A model generated the notes under the pieces. That model ran no database searches and had not been told where the DNA came from. It was given only the letters and a program-made list of their open reading frames with translations. From the NCBI GenBank assembly GCA_003248755.1, contig QFQW01000025.1:1-46313 (forward strand): DNA of 46,313 nucleotides, read 5' to 3'. The translations under genes were made by a program, and so were the position numbers. Of the stretch, positions 15,877 to 23,989 are shown piece after piece; positions within the stretch are counted from its first letter, which is position 1, and every line of letters starts with the position of its first letter. The DNA is from Chryseobacterium sp. Lineage in GTDB: Bacteria; Bacteroidota; Bacteroidia; Flavobacteriales; Weeksellaceae.

Positions 15877-17121
15877 TTATTTTTTCTGGATCGGCACGAT
15901 TTCACCTAAAGGTAATATTTCAAACTCATTTCTCAAAAGAGCCAATTGCAAATCGTTTTGAAGCTCTTGTGTGAATTTCGAAACAGGCAACATCAGCTTT
16001 TTAATTTTATCTAATGACTGAATCTGATGATACAATTCGTAAAAACCAAAACCTGTCAATTTTCCGTTTTCTAAGATTAGGAAAGACTTTTCTCCCAAAG
16101 TTCTTCCGGAAGAAGACCAGATTTCGTTTCTCTTTTTAAGATTGATTTTCTGAGTGAATTCTATTAAATCTTTCAGCTCATCTTTGGACTTGATATAATT
16201 GATTGCTTTCAAACCCTGCGTAAAACTCTTGAATCTCAATAATGGTTTTTCTTCCTGCGTACTTTTTATTTTTTCGAGAATGAATTTGTTCTTCCTGTAA
16301 AACAGACCAAATGTCAAAGGCTGTCTTTTTTGGATGCCTTTGTTTTGCATCATCAGTTTGGCGATGAGGTCGGTTCCTGTCAGTTCGTAAGAAATTTTTT
16401 CGGTCTCATCCTGTAGTTTTTTGTATTTGGCTTTGTCAGAATCGAAGATTTTTTTCGCTGATTTATACAAATCTTCAACCACATCAGAATAGATGATTTT
16501 TCCTTCGCTGTTTTGGAAATAAAGTATTCCGCGTTCGTTGGGAAGGTCTTCGGTTAGAAGTTGTACTTTGTTGATGTAGTTTTTTGCGTGATTTTCTTCC
16601 TGTTGTAATTGGATTATTTCGTTATTATTATCTTTAATTATCAGTAGTTTAAATAAATCCAAAGTTGCTCTTGCATCTCCACTCGCACGATGCGCTTCAC
16701 TTAAGGGAATCCCAATCGATTTGCAAAGTTTGCTCAAAGAATAACTTTTCTCATCAGGAATCAATTTTTTAGCTAAAGGAATTGTATCTAAAGTGTTGAT
16801 TTTGAATTCGTAGCCAAGGCGTTTGAACGATTGGCGAAGCATTCTGTAATCGAAGTCGATATTATGTCCAACCAAGATAGAATCTTGAGTGATTTCTACA
16901 ACGCGTTTTGCGATTTCGTGGAATTTCGGAGCTGTCAAAACCATTTTTGAGGTAATTCCGGTCAACTTTTGAACAAAAGCAGAAATCTCACTTTCGGGAT
17001 TCACGAGTGAGATAAACTGGTCTGTAATCTCGTGACCGTCAAATCGATAAATAGCAATTTCTATAATGCTTTCTTTCCGGAATGGTGCTCCGTTACTTTC
17101 TATGTCAATTACCGTATACAT
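15877..17121 (-). CDS. DnaQ-family (DEDDh) 3'-5' exonuclease with a degenerate GIY-YIG domain
   Basis: The 414-residue protein begins with a DEDDh exonuclease domain (about 1-170): VIDIESNG (Asp6, Glu8), GHNIDFDYRML and HRASGDARAT. A second region (about 195-270) aligns by eye with the GIY-YIG domain that follows such exonucleases in Bacteroidetes: GILYFQNSEGKIIY in place of G-x-YYF and YVG, and YELTGTDLIAKLM. The usual catalytic Arg and Glu of GIY-YIG nucleases are not seen, so this domain is probably inactive. It is the last gene of an operon with a membrane protein and a HerA-like ATPase. A role in repair or DNA end processing is inferred. Confidence 0.85.
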   Translation of the reverse strand: MYTVIDIESNGAPFRKESIIEIAIYRFDGHEITDQFISLVNPESEISAFVQKLTGITSKMVLTAPKFHEIAKRVVEITQDSILVGHNIDFDYRMLRQSFKRLGYEFKINTLDTIPLAKKLIPDEKSYSLSKLCKSIGIPLSEAHRASGDARATLDLFKLLIIKDNNNEIIQLQQEENHAKNYINKVQLLTEDLPNERGILYFQNSEGKIIYSDVVEDLYKSAKKIFDSDKAKYKKLQDETEKISYELTGTDLIAKLMMQNKGIQKRQPLTFGLFYRKNKFILEKIKSTQEEKPLLRFKSFTQGLKAINYIKSKDELKDLIEFTQKINLKKRNEIWSSSGRTLGEKSFLILENGKLTGFGFYELYHQIQSLDKIKKLMLPVSKFTQELQNDLQLALLRNEFEILPLGEIVPIQKK

Positions 17122-17136
17122 CTACATTTTTTCGTT

Positions 17137-17787
17137 CTACAAAGTTAAGAAACTTGAGAAGTTTCCTTTCTCGAACATCTTGTTGTTAATCAATTCTATT
17201 TTCTTAATGGAGCCAACTGGAACTATAGTGACAATTTTACTTCCTTTTTCAACATAAAAGAAATAAGCGCTATTGGAATCAATTAGGTAGATATCTTTTT
17301 GATTTCCAGAATCATCCGTTATCCTGTGCTTGATTTTTAAATTGTTATTTGCGATTCTGTCTTTTACATTGATTCCTGTGCCTAAACCGCCTCCAAGAAA
17401 GAAAGAAGCAATCATAAATGCTACTAAAAAATAAACTTGTTTTTTGATATGAAGTTTTAAATCTTGCTCCGTTGCCTCGGGATTTTTTTTGTAAAAGGAC
17501 CTGTAAACCAGAGATTTTTGAACCCAGGTTTTGTGGCTGTTTTTTGCAAGAAAATTATTATACAAAATGATTCCCAGAACGAGAATAATTACTGTCGCTA
17601 AAATGATTGGCTGAGAAGTCAATTCTGCAATCGGACTTATCAAGATATCCATTATGGAAGAATATTTCAGAAAATTGATTCCCAGCATATAGAAAAAAAC
17701 ACCGTCTCTTAATATTCCTAAAATAATGAGGTACAGATAGCCTAATGGTAGAAGAGTTTGGAGTTTTTCAATCAGTTTATAATCCAT
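17137..17787 (-). CDS. Integral membrane protein of unknown function
   Basis: The 216-residue protein has three to four predicted membrane helices (near 12-35, 58-78, 118-138) and a C-terminal soluble part of about 75 residues rich in beta-type sequence (KDIYLIDSNSAYFFYVEKG, IVTIVPVGSIKKIEL). A glycine cluster GGGLGTG follows the last helix. I recognise no family. It lies 13 bp after the HerA-like ATPase gene and 15 bp before the exonuclease gene, so it is in their operon. Confidence 0.65.
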   Translation of the reverse strand: MDYKLIEKLQTLLPLGYLYLIILGILRDGVFFYMLGINFLKYSSIMDILISPIAELTSQPIILATVIILVLGIILYNNFLAKNSHKTWVQKSLVYRSFYKKNPEATEQDLKLHIKKQVYFLVAFMIASFFLGGGLGTGINVKDRIANNNLKIKHRITDDSGNQKDIYLIDSNSAYFFYVEKGSKIVTIVPVGSIKKIELINNKMFEKGNFSSFLTL

Positions 17788-17800
17788 TAATTAGTTTTTA

Positions 17801-19333
17801 TTATCTTCTTTTTTTCATACTGAACATTCCCAGAATAAACTTCGCGCCTTCTCTTGCCAAGGTGTTCAGAAACGTTTTTCCGGCTCGGCTTTCGATGACC
17901 TGTTCAAACATTCCAGGCTCTTCTTTTGGCAGAGCTGGTCTTCCTCTTGTTGGCGTTGGAATCACAGTTTGAGTATGTTCTTCGATTCTTTTATTTAGGA
18001 TTTCGTAAGCACTTTCTTTATCGATTGTCTGCTCGTATTTTCTTACTAATGAAGAGTTGCCCGTCAATTCATCGATTTCTGATGAGGTCAAAACATCCAT
18101 TCGGCTTTCCGGGGAAATTAGATAAGTCTGAACCAAAGGTGTCGGAATTCCTTTCTCGTCAAGAGCTGTTACAAAAGCTTCTCCAATACCAAGATTCTGA
18201 ATCAGTTCATTAGCCTTATAAAATTCGGTAATTGGATAATTTTCAACCGCTTTGTCGATTTCTTTTCTGTCTTTTGCGGTAAAGCCTCTTAGAGCATGCT
18301 GGATTTTCAAACCAAGTTGACTCAATATATTTTCCGGGACATCCCCCGGAATCTGAGTGATGAAATAAATCCCGATTCCTTTGGAACGAATCAATTTCAC
18401 CATCGTTTCGATTTGAGAAAGCAACGCCTTCGAAGCCTCATTGAAAATCAAATGGGCTTCATCAATGAACAGAACCAATTTTGGTCTTCCGCTATCACCT
18501 TCCTCAGGAAAACTCATATAAATCTCGGCAAATAATGAAAGCATAAAAGTTGAGAAAAGATTCGGTTTGCTTTGAATATCATCAACTCGGAAAATATTCA
18601 CAACGCCTTTTCCGTTTCTGGTTTGCAATAAATCATCGACTTCAAAGCTTGGTTCTCCAAAGAAAGTAGAAGCGCCCTGTTGCTCCATTGCAACAATCGA
18701 ACGTAAAATTGCTCCCAAAGATGCGGGTGCAATTGAACCGTAATTATCAGCCAATTCTTTTTTACCAACCGGATTGTCGGTCACATATTGCAAAACTTTT
18801 TTCAAATCCTGTAAGTCAACAAGCGGTAAAGCCTTGTCATCACAATATTTGAAGACAATCGACATAATACTTTGCTGCGTATCATTAAGACCAAGGATTT
18901 TACTCAACAAAATCGGTCCGAATTCCAAAACCGTTGCTCGAAGTTTCACGCCTTTTGCGCCGGAAATGGTCATCAATTCTACCGGAAAACTTTGCGGCGA
19001 ATAAGGTAATTGTGTTTTGGCGTAACGGTCTTTGATGTTGTCATTTTCTGTTCCTGCTTCTGCGATTCCGGAAAGATCGCCCTTGATATCCATAACCAAA
19101 GTCGGGATTCCTGCGTGGGATAATTGCTCTACAAAAACCTGAAGTGTTTTGGTTTTTCCGGTTCCGGTTGCTCCAGCAATTAATCCGTGTCTGTTGACGG
19201 TTTTCAAAGGAATCGAAACGTTGACTTCCGTTACAACTTCGCCATCCAGCATTCCTTTTCCTAAAATGATATGGTCTCCTTTCGGTTTATATTTTGCGTT
19301 AAGGTCGGTGATAAATTTTTCTTTATTGGACAT
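17801..19333 (-). CDS. HerA-like/DUF853 family ATPase
   Basis: The 510-residue P-loop ATPase has Walker A GATGTGKT (Lys60), an early VMDIKGDLSG segment and Walker B LVLFIDEAHLIF, the pattern of DUF853 (E. coli YjgR-like) proteins related to HerA/FtsK translocases. A proline-rich linker TPTRGRPALPKEE precedes a short basic tail ending MKKRR. The biological role of this family is poorly known. It heads a three-gene operon with a membrane protein and a DnaQ-type exonuclease; pairing of a HerA-like motor with a nuclease is suggestive but not proof of a joint function. A TTAAATTT sequence upstream may be its -7 region. Confidence 0.9.
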   Translation of the reverse strand: MSNKEKFITDLNAKYKPKGDHIILGKGMLDGEVVTEVNVSIPLKTVNRHGLIAGATGTGKTKTLQVFVEQLSHAGIPTLVMDIKGDLSGIAEAGTENDNIKDRYAKTQLPYSPQSFPVELMTISGAKGVKLRATVLEFGPILLSKILGLNDTQQSIMSIVFKYCDDKALPLVDLQDLKKVLQYVTDNPVGKKELADNYGSIAPASLGAILRSIVAMEQQGASTFFGEPSFEVDDLLQTRNGKGVVNIFRVDDIQSKPNLFSTFMLSLFAEIYMSFPEEGDSGRPKLVLFIDEAHLIFNEASKALLSQIETMVKLIRSKGIGIYFITQIPGDVPENILSQLGLKIQHALRGFTAKDRKEIDKAVENYPITEFYKANELIQNLGIGEAFVTALDEKGIPTPLVQTYLISPESRMDVLTSSEIDELTGNSSLVRKYEQTIDKESAYEILNKRIEEHTQTVIPTPTRGRPALPKEEPGMFEQVIESRAGKTFLNTLAREGAKFILGMFSMKKRR

Positions 19334-19583
19334 CGATTGGTTTTTTTCAATCCTTAAATTTAAAAATAATTTTCAGAAACAATTTAAAACTTGAATGAAT
19401 TATAAGATTCTTTGAAAAACACTTTAGTCATTTAAGAGTTTTATAAAATGATGATTTTTTTAGTTTAATTGTTCTTAAGTGACTTTTTCAAATTTCATTT
19501 ATCAAAAAATTAAGGGTTAACTATTTTTGATTGAATTAAAAATAGGTTTTCAAAGTTATCACAGGATTTTATCTGATATCAAT

Positions 19584-19591
19584 TATCTTTG
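19584..19591 (+). promoter_or_regulatory. Putative -7 box of the bestrophin gene
   Basis: TATCTTTG matches TAnnTTTG exactly, 18 bp before the ATG at 19609, giving a very short leader. No clear -33 TTG is present. An 8-bp inverted repeat (CTATTTTT and AAAAATAG, 19521-19545) lies upstream and could be an operator. The rest of this 275-bp divergent region is AT-rich without other recognisable features. Confidence 0.45.
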
Positions 19592-19608
19592 TCATAAAAT
19601 GTTTTTGT

Positions 19609-20490
19609 ATGCGCGCTTATAACACAAAAAATTTCCTCAAAATACTCATCAGTCTTCACAAGTCAGATACGCTTAAGGTTCTTTTTCCAACGATATTATT
19701 GGTTGGTATCTATTGTTATGGCGTTTATTATTTGGAAGTAAAATTTCTGCATCTGAATTCCAAATCATCAATCAGTAATATTGGAATGATTCATTCTTTA
19801 CTCGGATTTGTTTTGTCTTTGCTATTGGTTTTCAGGACTAATACAGCTTATGACCGATGGTGGGAAGGAAGAAAACTTTGGGGAAAACTGGTGAATGACA
19901 GTAGAAATTTTGTTATTAAAATCAATAGCATTCTTCCGGAAAATGATGTCAAAAACCGAGCTCAAATTGCAAGATATCTCAAGTTTTTCCCACATTTTCT
20001 GGCAAGTCATCTTTCCAAAGAATCCACAAGATTGGTTTTGGATGAGGATTTTTCTGACTTGCAGAAAGAATTGAAACATCATCCGCCGGCAGAATTGGTT
20101 TTTTTATTAACTAGAAAGTTATATCAACTCAAAAAGGAAAATAAAATTTCTGACACAGAAATGTTGTTCCTTGATACGCAATTGTCCGGATTTCTGGATG
20201 TTTGTGGCGGTTGCGAGAGAATCAAAAATACACCTATTCCCTATTCCTATTCATCATTCATCAAGAAGTTTATCATTTTTTATGTGATGGCACTTCCTGT
20301 TGCTAATGTCGTTAATCTCGGATGTTTTATGATTCCGATTACAATGTTTGTTTATTATGTCCTGATGAGTCTGGAACTAATTGCGGAAGAAATCGAAGAC
20401 CCGTTTAATAATGATGAGAATGATATTCCCATGGAAGCTATCTCTCAAAATATAGAAAGAAGTATAAATTTAATTTCAAATAAAGCCTGA
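19609..20490 (+). CDS. Bestrophin family membrane protein
   Basis: The 293-residue protein matches the bacterial bestrophin family, pentameric chloride-type channels of the inner membrane. The signature FRTNTAYDRWWEGRKLWG follows the second hydrophobic segment, and the late part carries the family's EEIEDPFNNDENDIP motif. Hydrophobic helices lie near 20-40, 62-82, 220-240 and 243-262. Length is normal for bacterial members. The next gene, an RNA methyltransferase with a TTG start, begins 2 bp after its stop, so the two are cotranscribed. Some prokaryotic homologues conduct cations, so ion selectivity cannot be called. Confidence 0.92.
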   Translation: MRAYNTKNFLKILISLHKSDTLKVLFPTILLVGIYCYGVYYLEVKFLHLNSKSSISNIGMIHSLLGFVLSLLLVFRTNTAYDRWWEGRKLWGKLVNDSRNFVIKINSILPENDVKNRAQIARYLKFFPHFLASHLSKESTRLVLDEDFSDLQKELKHHPPAELVFLLTRKLYQLKKENKISDTEMLFLDTQLSGFLDVCGGCERIKNTPIPYSYSSFIKKFIIFYVMALPVANVVNLGCFMIPITMFVYYVLMSLELIAEEIEDPFNNDENDIPMEAISQNIERSINLISNKA

Positions 20491-20492
20491 TT

Positions 20493-21032
20493 TTGACAAA
20501 GAAACTGAAACTCGAAGAACTTGGAAGAATTGATGTAGAAACCTTTAAAAAAACAGCGAAGATACCATTGGTTGTGATTCTTGACAGCGTGAGAAGCATG
20601 CATAATGTTGGCGCAATTTTCCGAACAGCCGATGCATTTTTGGTGGAAAAAATTGTTCTTTGCGGAATCACGCCTCAGCCGCCTCATCGCGAAATTCACA
20701 AAGCTGCATTGGGTGCTACAGAAAGTGTGGATTGGATTTTTGAGGAAAATATTAATACAGCAATCAATAATCTTAAGAAGGAAAATTTCAATATTATTGG
20801 AATTGAACAAACTTCAACAAGCTTGTTGATTTCTGATTTTGAAATTAATCCTGAAGAAAAATATGCCTTAATTCTTGGAAATGAAGTGGACGGAATCTCG
20901 GATGAAGCTTTAAATAATATTGATACTTTTCTTGAAATTCCTCAGCTCGGAACAAAACATTCTCTTAACGTAAGTGTCTGTGGCGGAATTGTAATCTGGG
21001 AGTTTGCGAAAAATCTTGGAATTAAAAAATAA
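20493..21032 (+). CDS. TrmH/SpoU-family RNA 2'-O-methyltransferase
   Basis: The 179-residue protein shows the three SpoU motifs: NVGAIFRTADAF (motif 1, about 38-49), LILGNEVDGIS (motif 2) and IPQLGTKHSLNVSVCGGI (motif 3), which form the SAM-binding trefoil knot. It methylates a ribose in tRNA or rRNA; the exact site cannot be read from sequence. Only TTG at 20493 offers a start, directly after the bestrophin stop, so translation may be coupled. No N-terminal substrate-binding domain is present, which places it among the short members of the family. A hairpin follows directly, but its T-run is on the other strand. Confidence 0.9.
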   Translation: MTKKLKLEELGRIDVETFKKTAKIPLVVILDSVRSMHNVGAIFRTADAFLVEKIVLCGITPQPPHREIHKAALGATESVDWIFEENINTAINNLKKENFNIIGIEQTSTSLLISDFEINPEEKYALILGNEVDGISDEALNNIDTFLEIPQLGTKHSLNVSVCGGIVIWEFAKNLGIKK

Positions 21033-21094
21033 AAAACTGCAAACACTAGAAGTGCTGCAGTTTGAAATAAATCTAATAAAAAGTAAAAATGAAA
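21022..21094 (-). ncRNA. Candidate minus-strand small RNA
   Basis: A complete promoter on the minus strand (see 21100-21131) points leftward, and about 30 bases after the likely start there is a hairpin (arms 21051-21063 and 21034-21047) followed by a TTTTTATTTTTT run overlapping the end of trmH. There is no ORF of note between them. The predicted transcript is about 70 bases. No minus-strand gene exists here that would need this terminator. Confidence 0.42.
21034..21063 (-). terminator. Intrinsic terminator, minus strand
   Basis: AAACTGC and GCAGTTT form a 7-bp outer stem, with AGTG/CACT inside. The T-run is on the minus strand (21022-21033) and absent on the plus strand, so it acts leftward. 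Confidence 0.6.
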
Positions 21095-21099
21095 GGCGA

Positions 21100-21131
21100 C
21101 AAAGATATATTTTTTGTTTAATACAATGCAA
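21100..21131 (-). promoter_or_regulatory. Promoter of the minus-strand small-RNA candidate
   Basis: On the minus strand TATCTTTG (21100-21107) is an exact -7 box, and TTG at 21129-21131 lies 21 bp upstream, within the Bacteroidetes spacing range. Confidence 0.5.
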
Positions 21132-21201
21132 TACTTTTTGTGAAATTTTATAAAAATTTTTAAAATCTTTTGTGGCTAAGGATTTTTTGTAAATTAGCAT
21201 A

Positions 21202-21855
21202 ATGTTTATCAAAGACTACATTTCCAAAGATTATCCTGCTTTCAGCAACAGAGATTCTATAGAAGAGGCTTCTGAGGTTGCAAAGGAGTTTGGTTATTCC
21301 CATGTTTTTATAGTAAACAAGGGCGTTTTCCTTGGAGGTCTCAGCCAGTCTTTTCTGGAAGATAGTCCGGAAGGGAAATTGGATAGCCTCAACATCCATT
21401 ACGAGCGTTTTGCAATCATTGAAGACAGTAGTCTGCTAGACAGCATCAAGCTTTTCCATACTTTCAATGCCAACGTAATTCCTGTTATTTCAAAAGAAGA
21501 AAAGTATTTGGGATATATCTCGTGTGATGATATCTTTAATGAATTTTCAAAATATCCTTTGTTTTCTGAAAATGGTGCAATCCTTACAATTCAAACTACA
21601 GGTTTGCATTACTCAATGACGGAGATTTCTCAAATCGTGGAAAGTAACAATGCGAAAATCTATGGAACTTTCATCAGCGCTATAAAGGAAGACAGCATAG
21701 AAATCACGCTTAAAATCAGTAATGAAAATCTAAGTTCAATAGACGAGACGTTTGAAAGGTATGGTTATAATGTTATCAACAAGCATTATGACGACGAGAA
21801 AGAAGAACTGTTGAAAGACCGTTTCGGGTTCTTTCAGAAATTTTTGGAAATATAA
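21202..21855 (+). CDS. CBS domain-containing protein
   Basis: The 217-residue cytoplasmic protein has two CBS-like modules in the N-terminal half (about 1-125; YISCDDIFNEFSKYPLF closes the second), which usually sense adenine nucleotides, followed by an ACT-like C-terminal region (GAILTIQTTGLHYSMTEISQIVE). No catalytic domain is attached. The stop is followed after 3 bp by the NAD kinase gene, so the pair is an operon. A regulatory link between nucleotide sensing and NADP synthesis is possible but inferred. TAAATTAG just upstream of the ATG (21190-21197), with a TTTG 17 bp before it, could give a nearly leaderless transcript. Confidence 0.85.
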   Translation: MFIKDYISKDYPAFSNRDSIEEASEVAKEFGYSHVFIVNKGVFLGGLSQSFLEDSPEGKLDSLNIHYERFAIIEDSSLLDSIKLFHTFNANVIPVISKEEKYLGYISCDDIFNEFSKYPLFSENGAILTIQTTGLHYSMTEISQIVESNNAKIYGTFISAIKEDSIEITLKISNENLSSIDETFERYGYNVINKHYDDEKEELLKDRFGFFQKFLEI

Positions 21856-21858
21856 TTT

Positions 21859-22731
21859 ATGAAGGCAGCTATCTATTCTCAAAAAAAAGACCTCGATACG
21901 TTTTTGTATCTCAATAAATTCATTTCCGAACTGGCACTTAGAGATGTTTCCGTGGTTCTTCATTCGGAAATGGCAGAGAAACTTAATTTTTCCAAAGAAT
22001 TCGATACGTTTTCATGCAAAGAAGAACTTAAGAATAAAAATGTCAATATCGTTTTCAGTTTTGGTGGTGACGGCACAATTCTCAATGCATTGACCTTTAT
22101 CCAGGATTTGGAAATTCCTATTATCGGTGTTAATACAGGACGATTGGGATTTTTGGCAAATTTCAGAAAAGACCAGATTTTCGATGAATTAGATTCTATT
22201 ATTCTAGAAAAAAATTATAATATCAGTGAGCGTTCTGTAATTAAAATCACAACGGACAGCAATTCCAACATCGATTTTCCTTTTGCCCTTAATGATGTCA
22301 GTCTCTCAAGAAAGGAAACAACCTCGATGATTACTGTCGAATCTTATATTAATGATGATTTTCTAAATGTTTTCTGGGGTGATGGATTGATTGTTTCCAC
22401 ACCAACAGGTTCTACCGCGTATTCTTTAAGCTGTGGAGGACCAATTATTTCTCCGGCGAATGATAATTTTGTCATCACACCGATTGCGCCTCATAATCTG
22501 AATGTCCGTCCATTGATTGTAAAAGACGACGCAAAAATAAAATTGACTGTTAAAAGCCGCGTTCCCGAATATACTCTGGCTTTGGATTCCCGACTTTATC
22601 ATATGGAAGTGGGAAGTGAGATTCTGATAGAAAAGGCAAGCTTTTCATTATTTTTAATCAAACCGAAAAATTTCAGTTTCTACGAAACAATTCGCCAAAA
22701 ACTGCTATGGGGGAATGATAAGAGGAATTAA
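21859..22731 (+). CDS. nadK: NAD kinase
   Basis: The 290-residue enzyme phosphorylates NAD to NADP with ATP in the cytoplasm. It shows the GGDGT motif (FSFGGDGTILNAL), NTGRLGFLANF, the central LNDVSLSR, and the second conserved region PTGSTAYSLSCGGPIISP. Length matches bacterial NAD kinases. It lies 3 bp after the CBS gene. About 100 bp separate it from the aldolase gene, which has its own promoter. Confidence 0.96.
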   Translation: MKAAIYSQKKDLDTFLYLNKFISELALRDVSVVLHSEMAEKLNFSKEFDTFSCKEELKNKNVNIVFSFGGDGTILNALTFIQDLEIPIIGVNTGRLGFLANFRKDQIFDELDSIILEKNYNISERSVIKITTDSNSNIDFPFALNDVSLSRKETTSMITVESYINDDFLNVFWGDGLIVSTPTGSTAYSLSCGGPIISPANDNFVITPIAPHNLNVRPLIVKDDAKIKLTVKSRVPEYTLALDSRLYHMEVGSEILIEKASFSLFLIKPKNFSFYETIRQKLLWGNDKRN

Positions 22732-22773
22732 TATCAAAAAATTATACTTAACATAACATATTGAAAAGTGAAG

Positions 22774-22802
22774 TTGTAATTGTTAATAATTTAGTAACTT
22801 TA
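22774..22802 (+). promoter_or_regulatory. Putative promoter of the aldolase gene
   Basis: TTG (22774-22776) and TAACTTTA (22795-22802, one mismatch to TAnnTTTG) are separated by 18 bp, 31 bp before the ATG. Confidence 0.45.
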
Positions 22803-22833
22803 CAGACCAAAAAATCTTAAAAAAATAAATAAA

Positions 22834-23901
22834 ATGAGCAGAAAATTTCCGGCAGGAGTTGCCACTGGTTCTTTAGTAACAGAAATATTCGAATATGCCA
22901 AAGAGAAGCAATTTGCGCTGCCAGCGGCTAATGTAATTGGTTCTAGTAATATCAACGCAACTTTGGAAACTGCTGCGAAACTTAATGCGCCTGTAATTAT
23001 CCAGTTCTCAAACGGAGGTTCTATCTTCAATGCTGGGAAAGGTTTGAGCAACGATGGACAAAAAGCTGCAATTCTTGGAGCTGTAGCAGGAGCAAAACAT
23101 ATCCACACTTTGGCAGAAGCTTACGGAGCAACTGTTATCCTTCATACAGACCACTGTGCAAAAAAATTATTGCCGTGGGTAGATGGACTTTTGGATGCAA
23201 GTGAAGAATTTTACAAACAAAACGGAAAATCACTTTATTCATCCCACATGCTAGATTTATCGGAAGAGCCGATTGAGGAAAATCTTGAGGTTTCTGCTAA
23301 ATATTTCGAAAGAATGGCAAAAATGGGAATGACGCTTGAAATCGAATTGGGTGTAACCGGTGGAGAAGAAGATGGTGTTGACAATTCTGATGTCGACAGT
23401 TCAAAACTATACACTCAGCCGGAAGAAGTTGCGCACGCTTACGAAGTTTTGAAAAAAGTTTCTGACAACTTCACGATTGCTGCTGCTTTTGGAAACGTAC
23501 ACGGTGTTTACAAGCCAGGTAACGTAAAATTAACTCCGAAAATCCTTGATAATTCTCAGAAATATGTTCAGGAGAAATTCGGAACAGGAGAGAAGCCGGT
23601 AAATTTCGTATTCCACGGTGGTTCTGGTTCTACTTTGTTGGAAATCCGTGAAGCAATCAGTTATGGTGTTGTAAAAATGAATATCGATACAGATTTACAA
23701 TTCGGTTACACAGAAGGCATCAGAGACTATATGACTGAGAAAATCGATTACCTAAGACATCAAATAGGAAACCCGACAGGGGCTGACGCACCGAACAAGA
23801 AATTCTATGACCCGAGAGTTTGGGTAAGAAAAGGAGAAGAGACTTATATCAAGAGATTGACTCAGGCTTTTGAAGACCTGAACAATATCAATACACTTTA
23901 A
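22834..23901 (+). CDS. fbaA: Class II fructose-bisphosphate aldolase
   Basis: The 355-residue zinc enzyme cleaves fructose 1,6-bisphosphate in glycolysis and runs in reverse in gluconeogenesis. It carries ILHTDHCAKKLLPW with metal and catalytic residues, LEIELGVTGGEEDGVDN, the zinc-binding FGNVHGVYKPG and the substrate-phosphate loops FHGGSGST and KMNIDTDLQF. Length and motifs fit the class IIA (E. coli FbaA) type. It has its own promoter and is followed by accD after a repeat-containing spacer. Confidence 0.96.
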   Translation: MSRKFPAGVATGSLVTEIFEYAKEKQFALPAANVIGSSNINATLETAAKLNAPVIIQFSNGGSIFNAGKGLSNDGQKAAILGAVAGAKHIHTLAEAYGATVILHTDHCAKKLLPWVDGLLDASEEFYKQNGKSLYSSHMLDLSEEPIEENLEVSAKYFERMAKMGMTLEIELGVTGGEEDGVDNSDVDSSKLYTQPEEVAHAYEVLKKVSDNFTIAAAFGNVHGVYKPGNVKLTPKILDNSQKYVQEKFGTGEKPVNFVFHGGSGSTLLEIREAISYGVVKMNIDTDLQFGYTEGIRDYMTEKIDYLRHQIGNPTGADAPNKKFYDPRVWVRKGEETYIKRLTQAFEDLNNINTL

Positions 23902-23989
23902 TTTTATAAATGATAATCGATGAGCGATAAATGATTATGGTCATTTGCTTCCATCAATTATCATTTATCATTTATCAATTATAGATTAT
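23902..23989. repeat. Short inverted and tandem repeats before accD
   Basis: GATAAATGAT near 23925 is matched in inverted form by ATCATTTATC near 23960, and ATCATTTATC is itself partly duplicated in tandem (23960-23977). Similar AT-rich ATTATTCATTAT-type inverted repeats precede the tryptophanase gene (40541-40618). They may be simple low-complexity sequence. Confidence 0.4.

Noticed and set aside
21034..21063. Plus-strand terminator of trmH
   Set aside because: The hairpin has no T-run on the plus strand; the T-run is on the minus strand.
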